From: CAYMWF01 sp964394085 [NCBI: uncultured Gemmatimonadota bacterium]
GTDB taxonomy: Bacteria; GCA-2686955; CAYMWF01
NCBI GenBank assembly: GCA_964394085.1
Contig: CAYMWF010000023.1
Coordinates: 1 to 64,000, forward strand
Reading direction: 5' to 3'
Length of the DNA stretch: 64,000 nt
Position 1 is the stretch's first letter; every line of letters starts with the position of its first letter. The notes under the pieces were generated by a model. It saw only the letters and a list, made by a program, of their open reading frames with translations. It ran no database searches and was not told where the DNA came from. Below, in pieces: positions 50,993 through 59,457 of this stretch. A program made the translations under genes and the position numbers.

Positions 50993-52407
50993 TGCTGAAG
51001 ATTACGATACTCGGAGCGGGACCCGCCGGTCTCGCGGCGGCCTGGCGCCTTTTCCACCGGAAAGACATCGACACGGAGATTACGGTCGTCGAAAAACTCG
51101 GCACCCCGGGAGGCGGATCCGGATCCTTCGAAAAAGACGGGCTTTTTTTCGATTTCGGAAGTCACCGACTGCATCCGGGCTGCAGGCCCGATATCCTGAA
51201 GGATATCAGGCATTGTCTGAATGAAGATCTGCTTCTCCGCCGCCGAAACGGACGCATCCGTTTCAAGAACGGGTATTTGAGATTTCCGCTGTCGCTCACG
51301 GATCTGGTTTTTCACTCGCCGCCCGGCTTCAAATGGAGGATTGCGCGGGAAACGCTGGCCGGAGCGGTCGGGAGAGACATCGGGAGTCAGGCGACATTCA
51401 GAGATGTCCTGCTTTTCCGAATGGGGAAAACCCTGAGTGAAGAATTCTATTTTCCTTATGCCCGGAAAATATGGGGGCTGGAACCTGAACTGATCTCCGC
51501 GAAACAGGCCGAAGCGAGGATGGGACCGGGAGGAATACGTGGGTTTACAAAAAAGATATTTGCGAGGATGGGGACGGGACAGGCCGGAAAGGTATTCTTT
51601 TACCCAAGGAAAGGCATAGGGCAGATTTTTGACCGGATCGCGAGCGAGCTCGAACGGCTGGGTGTAAGGATCCGTTATGACGCAGAAGTGACGCGGATCG
51701 ACCACTCCGGCGGGCGTGTCACCGGAATCACCGTGGAAGGAAAGTCGGGACCGAAACAGTTTGAATCCGATCTTGTATTAAGCACGATACCGATCCAGCA
51801 TGCCGTGGATCGCCTCAACTCTCCGGTGCGGAATGAACGTTGCGGCCGGCTGGAACCGCTGACATACAGAGCCCTGACGCTGCTTTATATGACATTCAGA
51901 TCGAGCCGGTTCACCGAATTCGATGCTCACTACTTCCCGGAAGAGAATTACTGCTTTTCCAGGATTTCCGAACCATCCGTATATTCAGATACACGACATC
52001 CGGATAGCCGGACGGGCATATGCGTCGAGATTCCGTGCGACATTACCGGAGATCCCGTCCTGACGCCCGTTGAAAAGCTGGCAGAGAGAGTCATGAAGGA
52101 GATGAGAATGGCCGGCCTGGCACACGGCCTGGAACCGGATTCGGTGTTCAGGGAGATCCTGCCGTTTGCATATCCTGTGTACAGGCTCGGGTATGAAAGC
52201 AGTTTGCATAGGGAGCAGGAGTTTATCGAAGGAATCGATGGGCTGGTGACTCTCGGAAGAAACGGCCTTTTCACGCACATCAACATGCACCATTCGATGG
52301 AGATGGGATATGATGCCGCGTCTTGTATCCTTCCCGACGGTAGATGGGACGGAGATATGTGGGAACGGTGCAGAACCGGGTACGACGCGTTCGTGGTGGA
52401 AGATTGA
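50992..52407 (+). CDS. FAD/NAD(P)-binding amine oxidase-like protein
   Basis: A Rossmann FAD motif GAGPAGLAAAWRL (8-20), VVEKLGTPGGGSGSF and FDFGSHRLHP (54-63) place it in the protoporphyrinogen oxidase/UDP-galactopyranose mutase/phytoene desaturase superfamily. The C-terminal FAD loop is GLVTLGRNGLFTHINMHHSMEMGYDAA. In glycan loci, relatives beside DPM1-like transferases are common, though their reaction is not established. It shares one base with the preceding stop and abuts the next gene, so it lies in a tight operon. The length is 471 aa. Confidence 0.85.
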   Translation: MLKITILGAGPAGLAAAWRLFHRKDIDTEITVVEKLGTPGGGSGSFEKDGLFFDFGSHRLHPGCRPDILKDIRHCLNEDLLLRRRNGRIRFKNGYLRFPLSLTDLVFHSPPGFKWRIARETLAGAVGRDIGSQATFRDVLLFRMGKTLSEEFYFPYARKIWGLEPELISAKQAEARMGPGGIRGFTKKIFARMGTGQAGKVFFYPRKGIGQIFDRIASELERLGVRIRYDAEVTRIDHSGGRVTGITVEGKSGPKQFESDLVLSTIPIQHAVDRLNSPVRNERCGRLEPLTYRALTLLYMTFRSSRFTEFDAHYFPEENYCFSRISEPSVYSDTRHPDSRTGICVEIPCDITGDPVLTPVEKLAERVMKEMRMAGLAHGLEPDSVFREILPFAYPVYRLGYESSLHREQEFIEGIDGLVTLGRNGLFTHINMHHSMEMGYDAASCILPDGRWDGDMWERCRTGYDAFVVED

Positions 52408-53748
52408 ATGGCGATCGATTTCAAGTTCAAAGATTTTTTTCATCCTCTGGAAATTCTAAGACTCAGGAAAGTCTTCGAACGCACTCAATGGCTTCCCCGG
52501 GAGGAGCTTCTTGATTACCAGGCTCGCCGCTTGTCCGTCGTTCTCGAGCAGGCTTTTAAGAACGTTCCCTACTACAGGAGGCTTTTCAGGGAGGTCGGGT
52601 TCGAACCCGCTGATATCCGGGGAACCGCGGACCTCGACAAGCTGCCCCTTCTTACTAAAGAGGCGGTAAGGACGAATTTTGAAGATCTGACCGCCGGTGA
52701 TGCATCCCGTCATTCTCCGCGCCTGTATACGACGAGCGGCTCTTCCGGGGAGCCGCTCCGGTTCTACCTGGACAAGCACGCGAATGCTCTCGAATTCACA
52801 TATTACCTGAGACACTGGAGTTGGGCCGGATACTCGCTTGGAACACCGTTCGCTGAGCTCGGAAGCCAGTTTTTCCTGAACCGATCCGGGTTCGAGAAAA
52901 AGGTTTTTTCCTACCAGCCTCACCTGCGCAGGCTGATGCTCAACAGCAGCATGCTTTCAGTGACGCATGCGGGAGAGTTTGTTGATTCGATAAGGAGATA
53001 CAAACCGAGATATCTCAAAGGTCTCGCTTCTGCTCTATATTTTCTCGCCGTGATATTGAGAGAAGCGGGTTTCGATGATCTCTCCTTTTCCGCAGTATTC
53101 TCGACAGGCGAAGTTCTTATTCCGCTTTACAGATCAGAAGTGGAATCGTTTTTCCACTGTAAAGTTCTAGATTCATACGGCCACATGGAACGCACGGCGG
53201 CGATTTCTCAATGCCCGCATGGGGGCTACCATATCAACTCCGATTACGGTCTCCTGGAGTTGATCGCTTCCGAAGACTCCAGATCGACGGAACCCCGATA
53301 TCGGGCCGTGGGAACTTCGCTCTATAATATGGCCATGCCGCTGATCAGATACGATATCGGCGACGAGTTCGAGCTTTTCAAGGAGCCGCAGGAGTGTCCG
53401 TGCGGCAGAACACTTCCGCTCGTAAAGAAGATACACGGCCGGAAGGAAGATGCGATAATCACTCCTGACGGACGGTTCATAACATCGCTTTTCACGGTTC
53501 CTGAATATGTGACCGGCGTCGAGTTCGTGCAGTTCATTCAGGATACCGAACGGTCAGTAGAGGTGAATGTCGTTCCCGGAGTAGAATGGAGCGGGCGGAA
53601 TGAAAGCGAGCTGCGGCATTTTACCGGGAAGATGCTGGGTCCGGAAATGAATTTGAAGATCAGGACCATATCAAGGAATGAGATCAAAACAGACGCATCG
53701 GGCAAGCGTAGAGTGGTGATATCACTGATAAAAGGGTCGCACAGGTAA
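52408..53748 (+). CDS. CapK/PaaK-like adenylate-forming enzyme, first copy
   Basis: This is a phenylacetate-CoA ligase-family protein of the CapK type. It has the ATP loop TTSGSSGEP (108-116), DSYGHMERTAAISQCPHGG with the family's Cys/His metal site, and CPCGRTLPLVKKIHGR near residue 340. It should activate a carboxylic acid as an acyl-adenylate. No carrier protein gene is nearby, so the acceptor may be CoA, an amine or a sugar. It starts directly after the flavoprotein stop. A second CapK-like gene follows after 201 bases with no confident gene between them. Confidence 0.88.
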   Translation: MAIDFKFKDFFHPLEILRLRKVFERTQWLPREELLDYQARRLSVVLEQAFKNVPYYRRLFREVGFEPADIRGTADLDKLPLLTKEAVRTNFEDLTAGDASRHSPRLYTTSGSSGEPLRFYLDKHANALEFTYYLRHWSWAGYSLGTPFAELGSQFFLNRSGFEKKVFSYQPHLRRLMLNSSMLSVTHAGEFVDSIRRYKPRYLKGLASALYFLAVILREAGFDDLSFSAVFSTGEVLIPLYRSEVESFFHCKVLDSYGHMERTAAISQCPHGGYHINSDYGLLELIASEDSRSTEPRYRAVGTSLYNMAMPLIRYDIGDEFELFKEPQECPCGRTLPLVKKIHGRKEDAIITPDGRFITSLFTVPEYVTGVEFVQFIQDTERSVEVNVVPGVEWSGRNESELRHFTGKMLGPEMNLKIRTISRNEIKTDASGKRRVVISLIKGSHR

Positions 53749-53949
53749 ACCGCCTTCCGAGATCGATTTGAAGAATCAACCGTTGCTATTCCGCCGGTGC
53801 TGAACTCCGCCTTTACGGGGACTCCTGATTTTGTTAGTTTCATCAGGATGATGCCGGTATTTATTTTTAAACACACCTCGATCGGCGAGATATTCCCCGG
53901 GGCGTCCCGAAACCAGGGCTCCCCGGTTTTTCTTTGAACCGGAAGCAAG

Positions 53950-55326
53950 ATGGACATAAGGAAACACTTCATCAGATCCTTCGTCAATCCGGTCATCTGG
54001 CCCTATGTCAAAGGCTCTTCCCGCTTTCGAATACTGGACCGGATGCGCGAGGCGCAGTTCGACAGCCTCGAGGTCAACAGGAGTCGTCAGGCAAGAGCCC
54101 TCTTCAAGCTCGTTCGCCACTGCGACCGGAATATCCCTTACTACTCCCAAATCATCAGGGACCGCGGAATCTTTTATTCCGAAGAGACAATCTTCGAGGA
54201 TATCAGGAATTTCCCCATCCTGACCCGCGAGACGGTTCGAGAGCGTCTCGATGATCTGCTCTGCAGCGACATGGTCGGGAAATCGAAGAAGAACGCCTCC
54301 GGAGGAACCACCGGCGAACCGGTGGTCGTCTATCAGGACCGCGGGTACGAGGACCACATGGAGGCCGCCCGGAGCCTGGTTTTCTCGTGGGCCGGCAGGG
54401 ATGAAGGCGATCTTCTGTTCTACCTGTGGGGTTCGCTTCCGGATATCGCCGAGTCGGAGAGACGACTTGACCGATTCCTTCTACGCTGCTTCAAGAACAC
54501 CGAGGTTCTTGACGCGTTTCGTCTGTCCGATTCAGACATGTCCTCCTATGTCCGCATTTTGAATAAGGCGCGGCCGGGAGTCATCGTCTCCTACCCTCAA
54601 TCCGTTTACGAACTGGCGAGTTTCATCAAAGATCGCGCTCTCGAACTCTACAGACCTCGTTCGATCATTACCATTGCGGCTACTCTCTTCCCGGAGCAGC
54701 GTAAGATGATCGAAGAGGTCTTCCGGTGTCCGGTCTTCAACGTATACGCATCCAGGGAGACCGGTTTTCTTGCCGCCGAATGCCACCGGCACGAGGGTCT
54801 CCATCTCAACCTTTTCAACCAGTACGCGGAGCTCCTCGATGAAAACTTCAGACCGGTCACGGAGGAGGGTTCCCTCTGCCGGGTTCTCGTGACGCAGCTC
54901 AGGAATTACGTGATGCCTCTGCTGAGATACGAGGCGGGGGATACGGTGACCTTCACCAACGAAACATGCTCCTGCGGACGAGGCCTCCCGCTCGTAAGGC
55001 ATGTCAACGGACGCATCGTCAACCTCTTCACCAACAGGGACGGCGCCAGGATAGACGGTGAATATTTCACGCATCTTTTCTACTTCGAAGACTGGGTTCG
55101 GAAGTTCAGGATGATTCAGGAGTCGACGGATTCGATCGTGATCGAGATCGTTCCGTCCAGCCCTGGTGCGGAACATACTTCGTTACGCGTGGATTTCGAT
55201 CGCCTGGAGAGGGAGTTCTCAAGGGTGATGGGGCAGTGCAGGTATACATGGAAAGTCGTCGACGATATCATTCCATCGGGGCCGTCAGGCAAGTATATGT
55301 ACACCATATCCAAGGTAAAACGATGA
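53950..55326 (+). CDS. CapK/PaaK-like adenylate-forming enzyme, second copy
   Basis: A 458-residue paralogue of the preceding enzyme with the same marks: ATP loop ASGGTTGEP (116-124), YASRETGFLAAECHRHEGLH with the Cys/His site, and CSCGRGLPLVRHVNGR. Sequence similarity between the two is clearly limited outside the motifs, so they likely activate different acids or transfer to different acceptors. The duplicated activation step suggests two acyl decorations on the final product. It is co-directional with the following nucleotidyltransferase-like and GNAT genes. Confidence 0.88.
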   Translation: MDIRKHFIRSFVNPVIWPYVKGSSRFRILDRMREAQFDSLEVNRSRQARALFKLVRHCDRNIPYYSQIIRDRGIFYSEETIFEDIRNFPILTRETVRERLDDLLCSDMVGKSKKNASGGTTGEPVVVYQDRGYEDHMEAARSLVFSWAGRDEGDLLFYLWGSLPDIAESERRLDRFLLRCFKNTEVLDAFRLSDSDMSSYVRILNKARPGVIVSYPQSVYELASFIKDRALELYRPRSIITIAATLFPEQRKMIEEVFRCPVFNVYASRETGFLAAECHRHEGLHLNLFNQYAELLDENFRPVTEEGSLCRVLVTQLRNYVMPLLRYEAGDTVTFTNETCSCGRGLPLVRHVNGRIVNLFTNRDGARIDGEYFTHLFYFEDWVRKFRMIQESTDSIVIEIVPSSPGAEHTSLRVDFDRLEREFSRVMGQCRYTWKVVDDIIPSGPSGKYMYTISKVKR

Positions 55327-55367
55327 GATCGAGTGCTGTAGTATACTCGTATATCATCCCGTAAAGT

Positions 55368-56450
55368 ATGTTTTGGAATGAAAACAGAATCAGGGCTGAT
55401 GCACCCCTGTCCCCCGTAGTGCGGGACGAGCTGCTTCACTTTCTGAAAAAACGTTTTCTGATATGCCGATCGATAATCTGGTATGGCTCGTCCCGGAGAA
55501 ACCAGGCCACCTTTTACCGTAATTCGCAGCTTAGCGACTGCGATTTCCTTGTCGTATCCTATCTCTCTATCTTCTACGTTCACATCTTCACCAGCAAGGC
55601 GGCCTCTTATCATTCCGAAAAAGGTCTGATCAGCGTCTCTTTCATCACTCCGACCCTGTTCGGGAAGCTGAAGAGCATCAGCATGTTCGAGGTTAAACAT
55701 AACGGCTTGACGATTTCCGGCGAAGATCTGATCGACCGATTAGGGCACATCGGGGATTCACTGCCGCGCTGGGACGGTCTCAGGCTGTTGTTCTACATGC
55801 TTCACGAGCTCGCATTCATGCCCGAATCCAGGATCGAGCTCAAGGCCGACACCGCCGGGAGGTTCTACAAGCTCGTGAGGGTTTACCTCAACATAGCCAG
55901 GGCTTACCTGGTCTTTCATGGCTGCTACCACCATGACTACGAAGAAACCCTCAAAAGGATTGAAGGTCTCGAGGATCAAATCGGTCCTGAGCTGTTTCCG
56001 AAGATAGTTCGAGCGTTATTTTTCAAGCTCAACAGGGAACAGGATAAAATAAACCATATCGACGTATCCGAAGCCAGGTCAGACCTTTTATCATCACTGT
56101 CCCGCCTCCTGAGAGTGTATCTCGGAAACGAGCTGGATCCGGTCGAGAACATTTCGATCCTGAAAGATAAAAAGAGAGCAAGCCCGATCTATAATATCCT
56201 CTACTCGTTGAGGATGTCGTTCGAATTTCGCAGGCCCGTCGTCAAACCGCGCGTCATTCTGAAACTCAACATCCTTCACCTCAATCAGATCATCTACCTT
56301 GCCCTTCTCGGAAAACACGACCAGGCTGAAGGCGAGTTCGAACGGCTTTTTTACATCGACTACGACATGGACAACCTTCGAAAGCTGACCTATGCTTACG
56401 CCCTCAGGGCCATAGCCTCCGATTCCGAACTGCTGGACCGAAACGGTTGA
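55368..56450 (+). CDS. Nucleotidyltransferase-like protein, function unknown
   Basis: The first 70 residues resemble a minimal nucleotidyltransferase: WYGSS at 38-42 followed by LSDCDFLVV with D57 and D59, a GS...DxD pattern. The remaining 290 residues are helical and unrecognised. By analogy with the fold it could transfer a nucleotide or act on an amino group, but a third acidic residue is not obvious, so catalysis is doubtful. It lies between the CapK-like and GNAT genes, with 41 bases upstream and only 17 bases downstream. Confidence 0.6.
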   Translation: MFWNENRIRADAPLSPVVRDELLHFLKKRFLICRSIIWYGSSRRNQATFYRNSQLSDCDFLVVSYLSIFYVHIFTSKAASYHSEKGLISVSFITPTLFGKLKSISMFEVKHNGLTISGEDLIDRLGHIGDSLPRWDGLRLLFYMLHELAFMPESRIELKADTAGRFYKLVRVYLNIARAYLVFHGCYHHDYEETLKRIEGLEDQIGPELFPKIVRALFFKLNREQDKINHIDVSEARSDLLSSLSRLLRVYLGNELDPVENISILKDKKRASPIYNILYSLRMSFEFRRPVVKPRVILKLNILHLNQIIYLALLGKHDQAEGEFERLFYIDYDMDNLRKLTYAYALRAIASDSELLDRNG

Positions 56451-56467
56451 CCCGGTTTTTTCACGCA

Positions 56468-57511
56468 ATGAATGAGATTTATCGAAAAATTCGTCACCGC
56501 GATCTGGACGCCTATATCGAACTGCTTCGCAGCGGTTTCTCCGAGGGGCAAGCCTCCGAAGATACGCTGGACAGCCTGATCGAATCCGCGGTCCTGTACA
56601 AGCGTTACTTTTTCATTCTGAAGTTCCTTTCGCAACTCAGTCCTTTCAAGACCATCGTTCCCGATATCTTCGTCTGCGAGGTGGACGGCAGAGCCGTTGC
56701 TTTCAAGGCCGTTCGCCGCGCGGCAAGCCCGGAAGGACCTTACTTCGTGCTTCATGAGACAGTGGATCCCGCTTTTCGGAATCGAGGAATCGGAGCCCGG
56801 ATGCGGGAGTATATCGAAACCTCCTTCGATCACCGCACCGACAACACCATTCTCTGCAAGGTAAACAGTAAAAACAATGTTCAGATCCACAGGTGCAACA
56901 GCCGCGGCTATACGCCGTACGCCCGGGAACTGGGTTTTCTTGTCGAACTTTCCGATCTTTCAGAGATCGACCTGCGGATGAGTGCGACGGCTTCTGAATC
57001 TATCCCCGGGAATACGGGTAATTTCAGATCCTGGACACCTTCGCTGGCCGAACTTATCGAGATCAAGCGGAGGGAGGTTCCTTTGAATGTAATCGAAGTC
57101 GATCCCTCTCAGGCCTGTCCGCACGGCCTCGGCCGGAGGTTCGAGCTTTTTTTAGCCCGTCTTTCAGGCAAGAAAATCGTCTTCAAGATCGCTGTTGCCG
57201 AGTCAGGGGACGCGCTGGGCTGTGCCAGCGTGATTTTCAACCGCAGTGAGAGCGGATATCAACTGGATTTCTGCGCCCTTCCCGACCGTGAAGACGCGGC
57301 TTTTTTTCTTGTCAGGCGCGTTTTTGAGTTTTTAGAGTCTTCACCACGATACAGGATCTCCATCGCGGTCAGGGATTATCAAACGTCGGTGCTGAACGTT
57401 CTCGAGAGACTCCGGTTCAAGCGCTTCAAGGAGCATCTTCTATACGGCCTCCACCTTCCTGCTGTTTCCCGTCGTCGAAACGCTGGTTCTTTCCCCGGGG
57501 AGCAGACATAG
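56468..57511 (+). CDS. GNAT N-acetyltransferase, possibly tandem
   Basis: Residues about 65-155 form a GNAT domain with the acetyl-CoA loop RNRGIGARM (104-112). The C-terminal about 150 residues have a second alpha/beta layout (IVFKIAVAES...LGCASVIFN...YQLDFCALPDREDAAFFLV) that may be a degenerate second GNAT domain. It would acylate an amino sugar or amino acid in this locus. A TTG at 56447 overlapping the preceding stop (TTGA) is an alternative start; I prefer ATG 56468. It closes the glycan-type operon. Confidence 0.8.
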   Translation: MNEIYRKIRHRDLDAYIELLRSGFSEGQASEDTLDSLIESAVLYKRYFFILKFLSQLSPFKTIVPDIFVCEVDGRAVAFKAVRRAASPEGPYFVLHETVDPAFRNRGIGARMREYIETSFDHRTDNTILCKVNSKNNVQIHRCNSRGYTPYARELGFLVELSDLSEIDLRMSATASESIPGNTGNFRSWTPSLAELIEIKRREVPLNVIEVDPSQACPHGLGRRFELFLARLSGKKIVFKIAVAESGDALGCASVIFNRSESGYQLDFCALPDREDAAFFLVRRVFEFLESSPRYRISIAVRDYQTSVLNVLERLRFKRFKEHLLYGLHLPAVSRRRNAGSFPGEQT

Positions 57512-57665
57512 CGGCGCAGCTTCAGGATGGTATGGAGGTTCTGGACACGTCGCGCTCTTCACCGGGGTAACCGCTTATAGAACGAAGGCGTTGTATAAGC
57601 TGACAATTACAGCCATGGACATCATGATTTTCTAATATTCCCGGAGGGAAATTCTGAATTAATTC

Positions 57666-57694
57666 TTGACATGTGCTGTTCTTTATTATATTAT
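57666..57694 (+). promoter_or_regulatory. Sigma-70 promoter of the ArsR-rhodanese gene
   Basis: TTGACA (57666-57671), a 17-base spacer and TATTAT (57689-57694) form a near-consensus promoter 43 bases upstream of the start codon, in an otherwise AT-rich stretch. Confidence 0.85.
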
Positions 57695-57715
57695 TCAATT
57701 CATGAATAGAATAAT
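57690..57715. promoter_or_regulatory. ArsR-family operator overlapping the -10 box
   Basis: A 26-base palindrome, ATTATTC-A-ATTCATGAAT-A-GAATAAT, has only one non-matching pair. It covers the -10 element and the likely transcription start of the ArsR-rhodanese gene, so bound repressor would block transcription. The form (12-2-12 type, AT-rich) suits ArsR/SmtB regulators and implies autoregulation. Confidence 0.85.
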
Positions 57716-57736
57716 GGAGAATAGTGGGGGTAAACA

Positions 57737-58519
57737 ATGACGCCGGAACAATTCAGGGACACGGTCTTCAATCAATTCGCACGAATGGGCCACGCTTTTT
57801 CCAGTAAGAGCCGGCTCGTGCTGATGGATATCCTGGCCCAGGGCGAACGAAGCGTGGAGGTGCTGGCCCGGCGGGGCGGCCTGAATCTGGCCAATACATC
57901 CCGCCACCTCCAGATCCTGAAAACCGCCGGGCTGGCGGAGACCCGCAGGGAGGGAGTGCAGATCTATTACCGGCTTGCCGACCCCATGGTTCATCATTGC
58001 TGGAAGAATCTTCAATCCCTTGCAGAAAACAGGCTTGCGGAAGTCAGCGAAGCGGTTCGAACCTATTTCCGGGAGCGGGAAGGGATGGAGCCCGTCCCCA
58101 GGGAGGAGCTCCTGCGAAGGGCCGAAACGGGCGAAGTGGTGGTGCTCGATGTAAGACCGGTCGAGGAGTTCGAAGCGGGCCACATCGCCGGCGCTGTTTC
58201 CATCCCGCTTCCACAGTTGAAATCACAGCTCGATCGGATTCCCGGAGACAGGGACGTGGTCGCCTACTGCCGGGGGCCGTATTGCGTGCTTGCAATGGAG
58301 GCAGTGGAATTATTGAGGAACCGCGGTTTCAACGCTTTTCGACTGCAGGACGGTTTTCCGGAGTGGAAGGAGCGGGAGCTTCCCGTCGATCCGAGCGGGG
58401 AAGAAATATCAGAGACGACCAACGCGGGACCGGGTCAGGATGATCGGCCTGGTGACGAGAAAAGGCGGGGAGGTGCTACTCTGCGGCGCCTGCGTCGACG
58501 CCCGCGGGATCTCTGTTGA
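57737..58519 (+). CDS. ArsR-family regulator fused to a rhodanese domain, altered C-terminus
   Basis: Residues 1-110 are an ArsR winged helix (EVLARRGGLNLANTSRHLQIL). Residues 115-220 are a rhodanese domain with active-site loop C178-R-G-P-Y-C183 and DGFPEW. Such fusions are thought to sense sulfane sulfur or redox state; C88, C178 and C183 are the only cysteines apart from the last residue. The normal protein should end near residue 225. Here the frame runs on for about 35 residues (GPGQDDRPGD..., Arg-rich) across the start of a dsrE fragment read in another frame. The native end was probably lost in a deletion. GGGGG precedes the ATG. Confidence 0.88.
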   Translation: MTPEQFRDTVFNQFARMGHAFSSKSRLVLMDILAQGERSVEVLARRGGLNLANTSRHLQILKTAGLAETRREGVQIYYRLADPMVHHCWKNLQSLAENRLAEVSEAVRTYFREREGMEPVPREELLRRAETGEVVVLDVRPVEEFEAGHIAGAVSIPLPQLKSQLDRIPGDRDVVAYCRGPYCVLAMEAVELLRNRGFNAFRLQDGFPEWKERELPVDPSGEEISETTNAGPGQDDRPGDEKRRGGATLRRLRRRPRDLC

Positions 58520-58604
58520 AGAAATGGTCGAAGGATGCAGGCGGAGCAATATGGACGAGTTGACCGTGTTGACGCTTGACAAAGAGAAAGTGCTCATATT
58601 CTGA
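58440..58604 (+). pseudogene. Truncated dsrE-family gene (C-terminal half)
   Basis: The frame encodes 54 residues, KGGEVLLCGACVDARGI, then EEMVEGCRRS, then MDELTVLTLDKEKVLIF. These are the C-terminal half of a DsrE/DsrF-type protein, which normally has about 115 residues. Its first ATG corresponds to an internal position of the family, and the N-terminal Rossmann-like half is missing. The 5' portion overlaps the tail of the ArsR-rhodanese gene in another frame. A deletion joining the two genes explains both oddities. The conserved Cys of the LLCGAC loop remains. Confidence 0.75.
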
Positions 58605-58643
58605 GATTGAAATCAGGACCACGGGAATAGTTAGGAGACGATT

Positions 58644-59180
58644 ATGAGAATCAATAATATGAACGTCGCAGCGATGAAAGAATTCGCGGAACAGGTGGAA
58701 GCCGACCCCGGTCTGGCGAAAAAGGAAAAGCGTGTCGTCGGTACCTGGAATTTCGAGGAGGGAAAACCGCAGCTCTCCGCAACGCTTGCCTATAATCAGG
58801 GTGAACGCGAGATAGAAGTCGATTTCGCCCCGTTCATGGGCGGGCTGGGGCTCGCTCCGGATCCGATCCAGTACTGCCTTTTCGGTACGGCGGCATGCTA
58901 CGCCGGGACATTCGCCGGTATCGCTGCCGAAAAAGGCGTTCAGCTCAGGGGCCTGAAGGTTGTTGCCGAAAACAGGGTCGACCTGTCGAGATCCCTGGGA
59001 CTTTCGAACAACCCGGTCGTGGAGCAGGTAGCAATCACCCTGTATGTTGACTCCGACGCCGAAACAGCCGTCCTGGAAGAGCTGGAACACCTCGCCACGG
59101 AGCGCTGTCCGGGCGTTTACTGCCTGACCAATCCTATTCCACTCGAGACGCGCGTGGAGCGCACCGGTCTTGAAACATAA
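58644..59180 (+). CDS. OsmC-family peroxiredoxin-like protein
   Basis: A 178-residue OsmC/Ohr-superfamily protein. Candidate redox cysteines are C78 and C85 in the central helix (QYCLFGTAACYAG) and C155 and C160 in RCPGVYC. The central-helix and later-cysteine spacing matches the OsmC pair, although two additional cysteines are present. OsmC proteins reduce organic hydroperoxides and some handle persulfides. GGAG lies seven bases before the ATG. It follows the ArsR-rhodanese and dsrE fragment and likely belongs to the same sulfur-responsive unit. Confidence 0.88.
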   Translation: MRINNMNVAAMKEFAEQVEADPGLAKKEKRVVGTWNFEEGKPQLSATLAYNQGEREIEVDFAPFMGGLGLAPDPIQYCLFGTAACYAGTFAGIAAEKGVQLRGLKVVAENRVDLSRSLGLSNNPVVEQVAITLYVDSDAETAVLEELEHLATERCPGVYCLTNPIPLETRVERTGLET

Positions 59181-59215
59181 TGGATAACGTGATCGGCTTG
59201 ATTACATTTCGAAGA

Positions 59216-59270
59216 CGGTTATTTCGTCATGATGCTTTTAAAGAGCGGTTATCTCGTCATGATGCTTTTA
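59216..59270. repeat. Tandem 25-base direct repeats
   Basis: CGGTTATTTCGTCATGATG... at 59216-59240 recurs at 59246-59270 with one mismatch, giving a 30-base period. It lies between the osmC and RHS genes, which converge here. Confidence 0.85.
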
Positions 59271-59457
59271 GCGGCAGGTGGCCGGCCGGAGAAAACGGCG
59301 AAGCGCCGGTCAGGCTGCCCGCCGTCCGGAAAAGGAGCGGAGCCGGCGGACCTGTTTCCACCGGCTCCGGAAGACCGTCGAGAGAACAACGCTTTCGATC
59401 AGCGGTTTCGAGCGGTTTTTGCGCTGGTACCGACGTAATGCGGTATTCTTCCCAACA

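Noticed and set aside
53749-53949. Open frames on both strands between the two CapK-like genes
   Set aside because: Both strands look weakly protein-like, so neither can be preferred. No start with a ribosome site was found.
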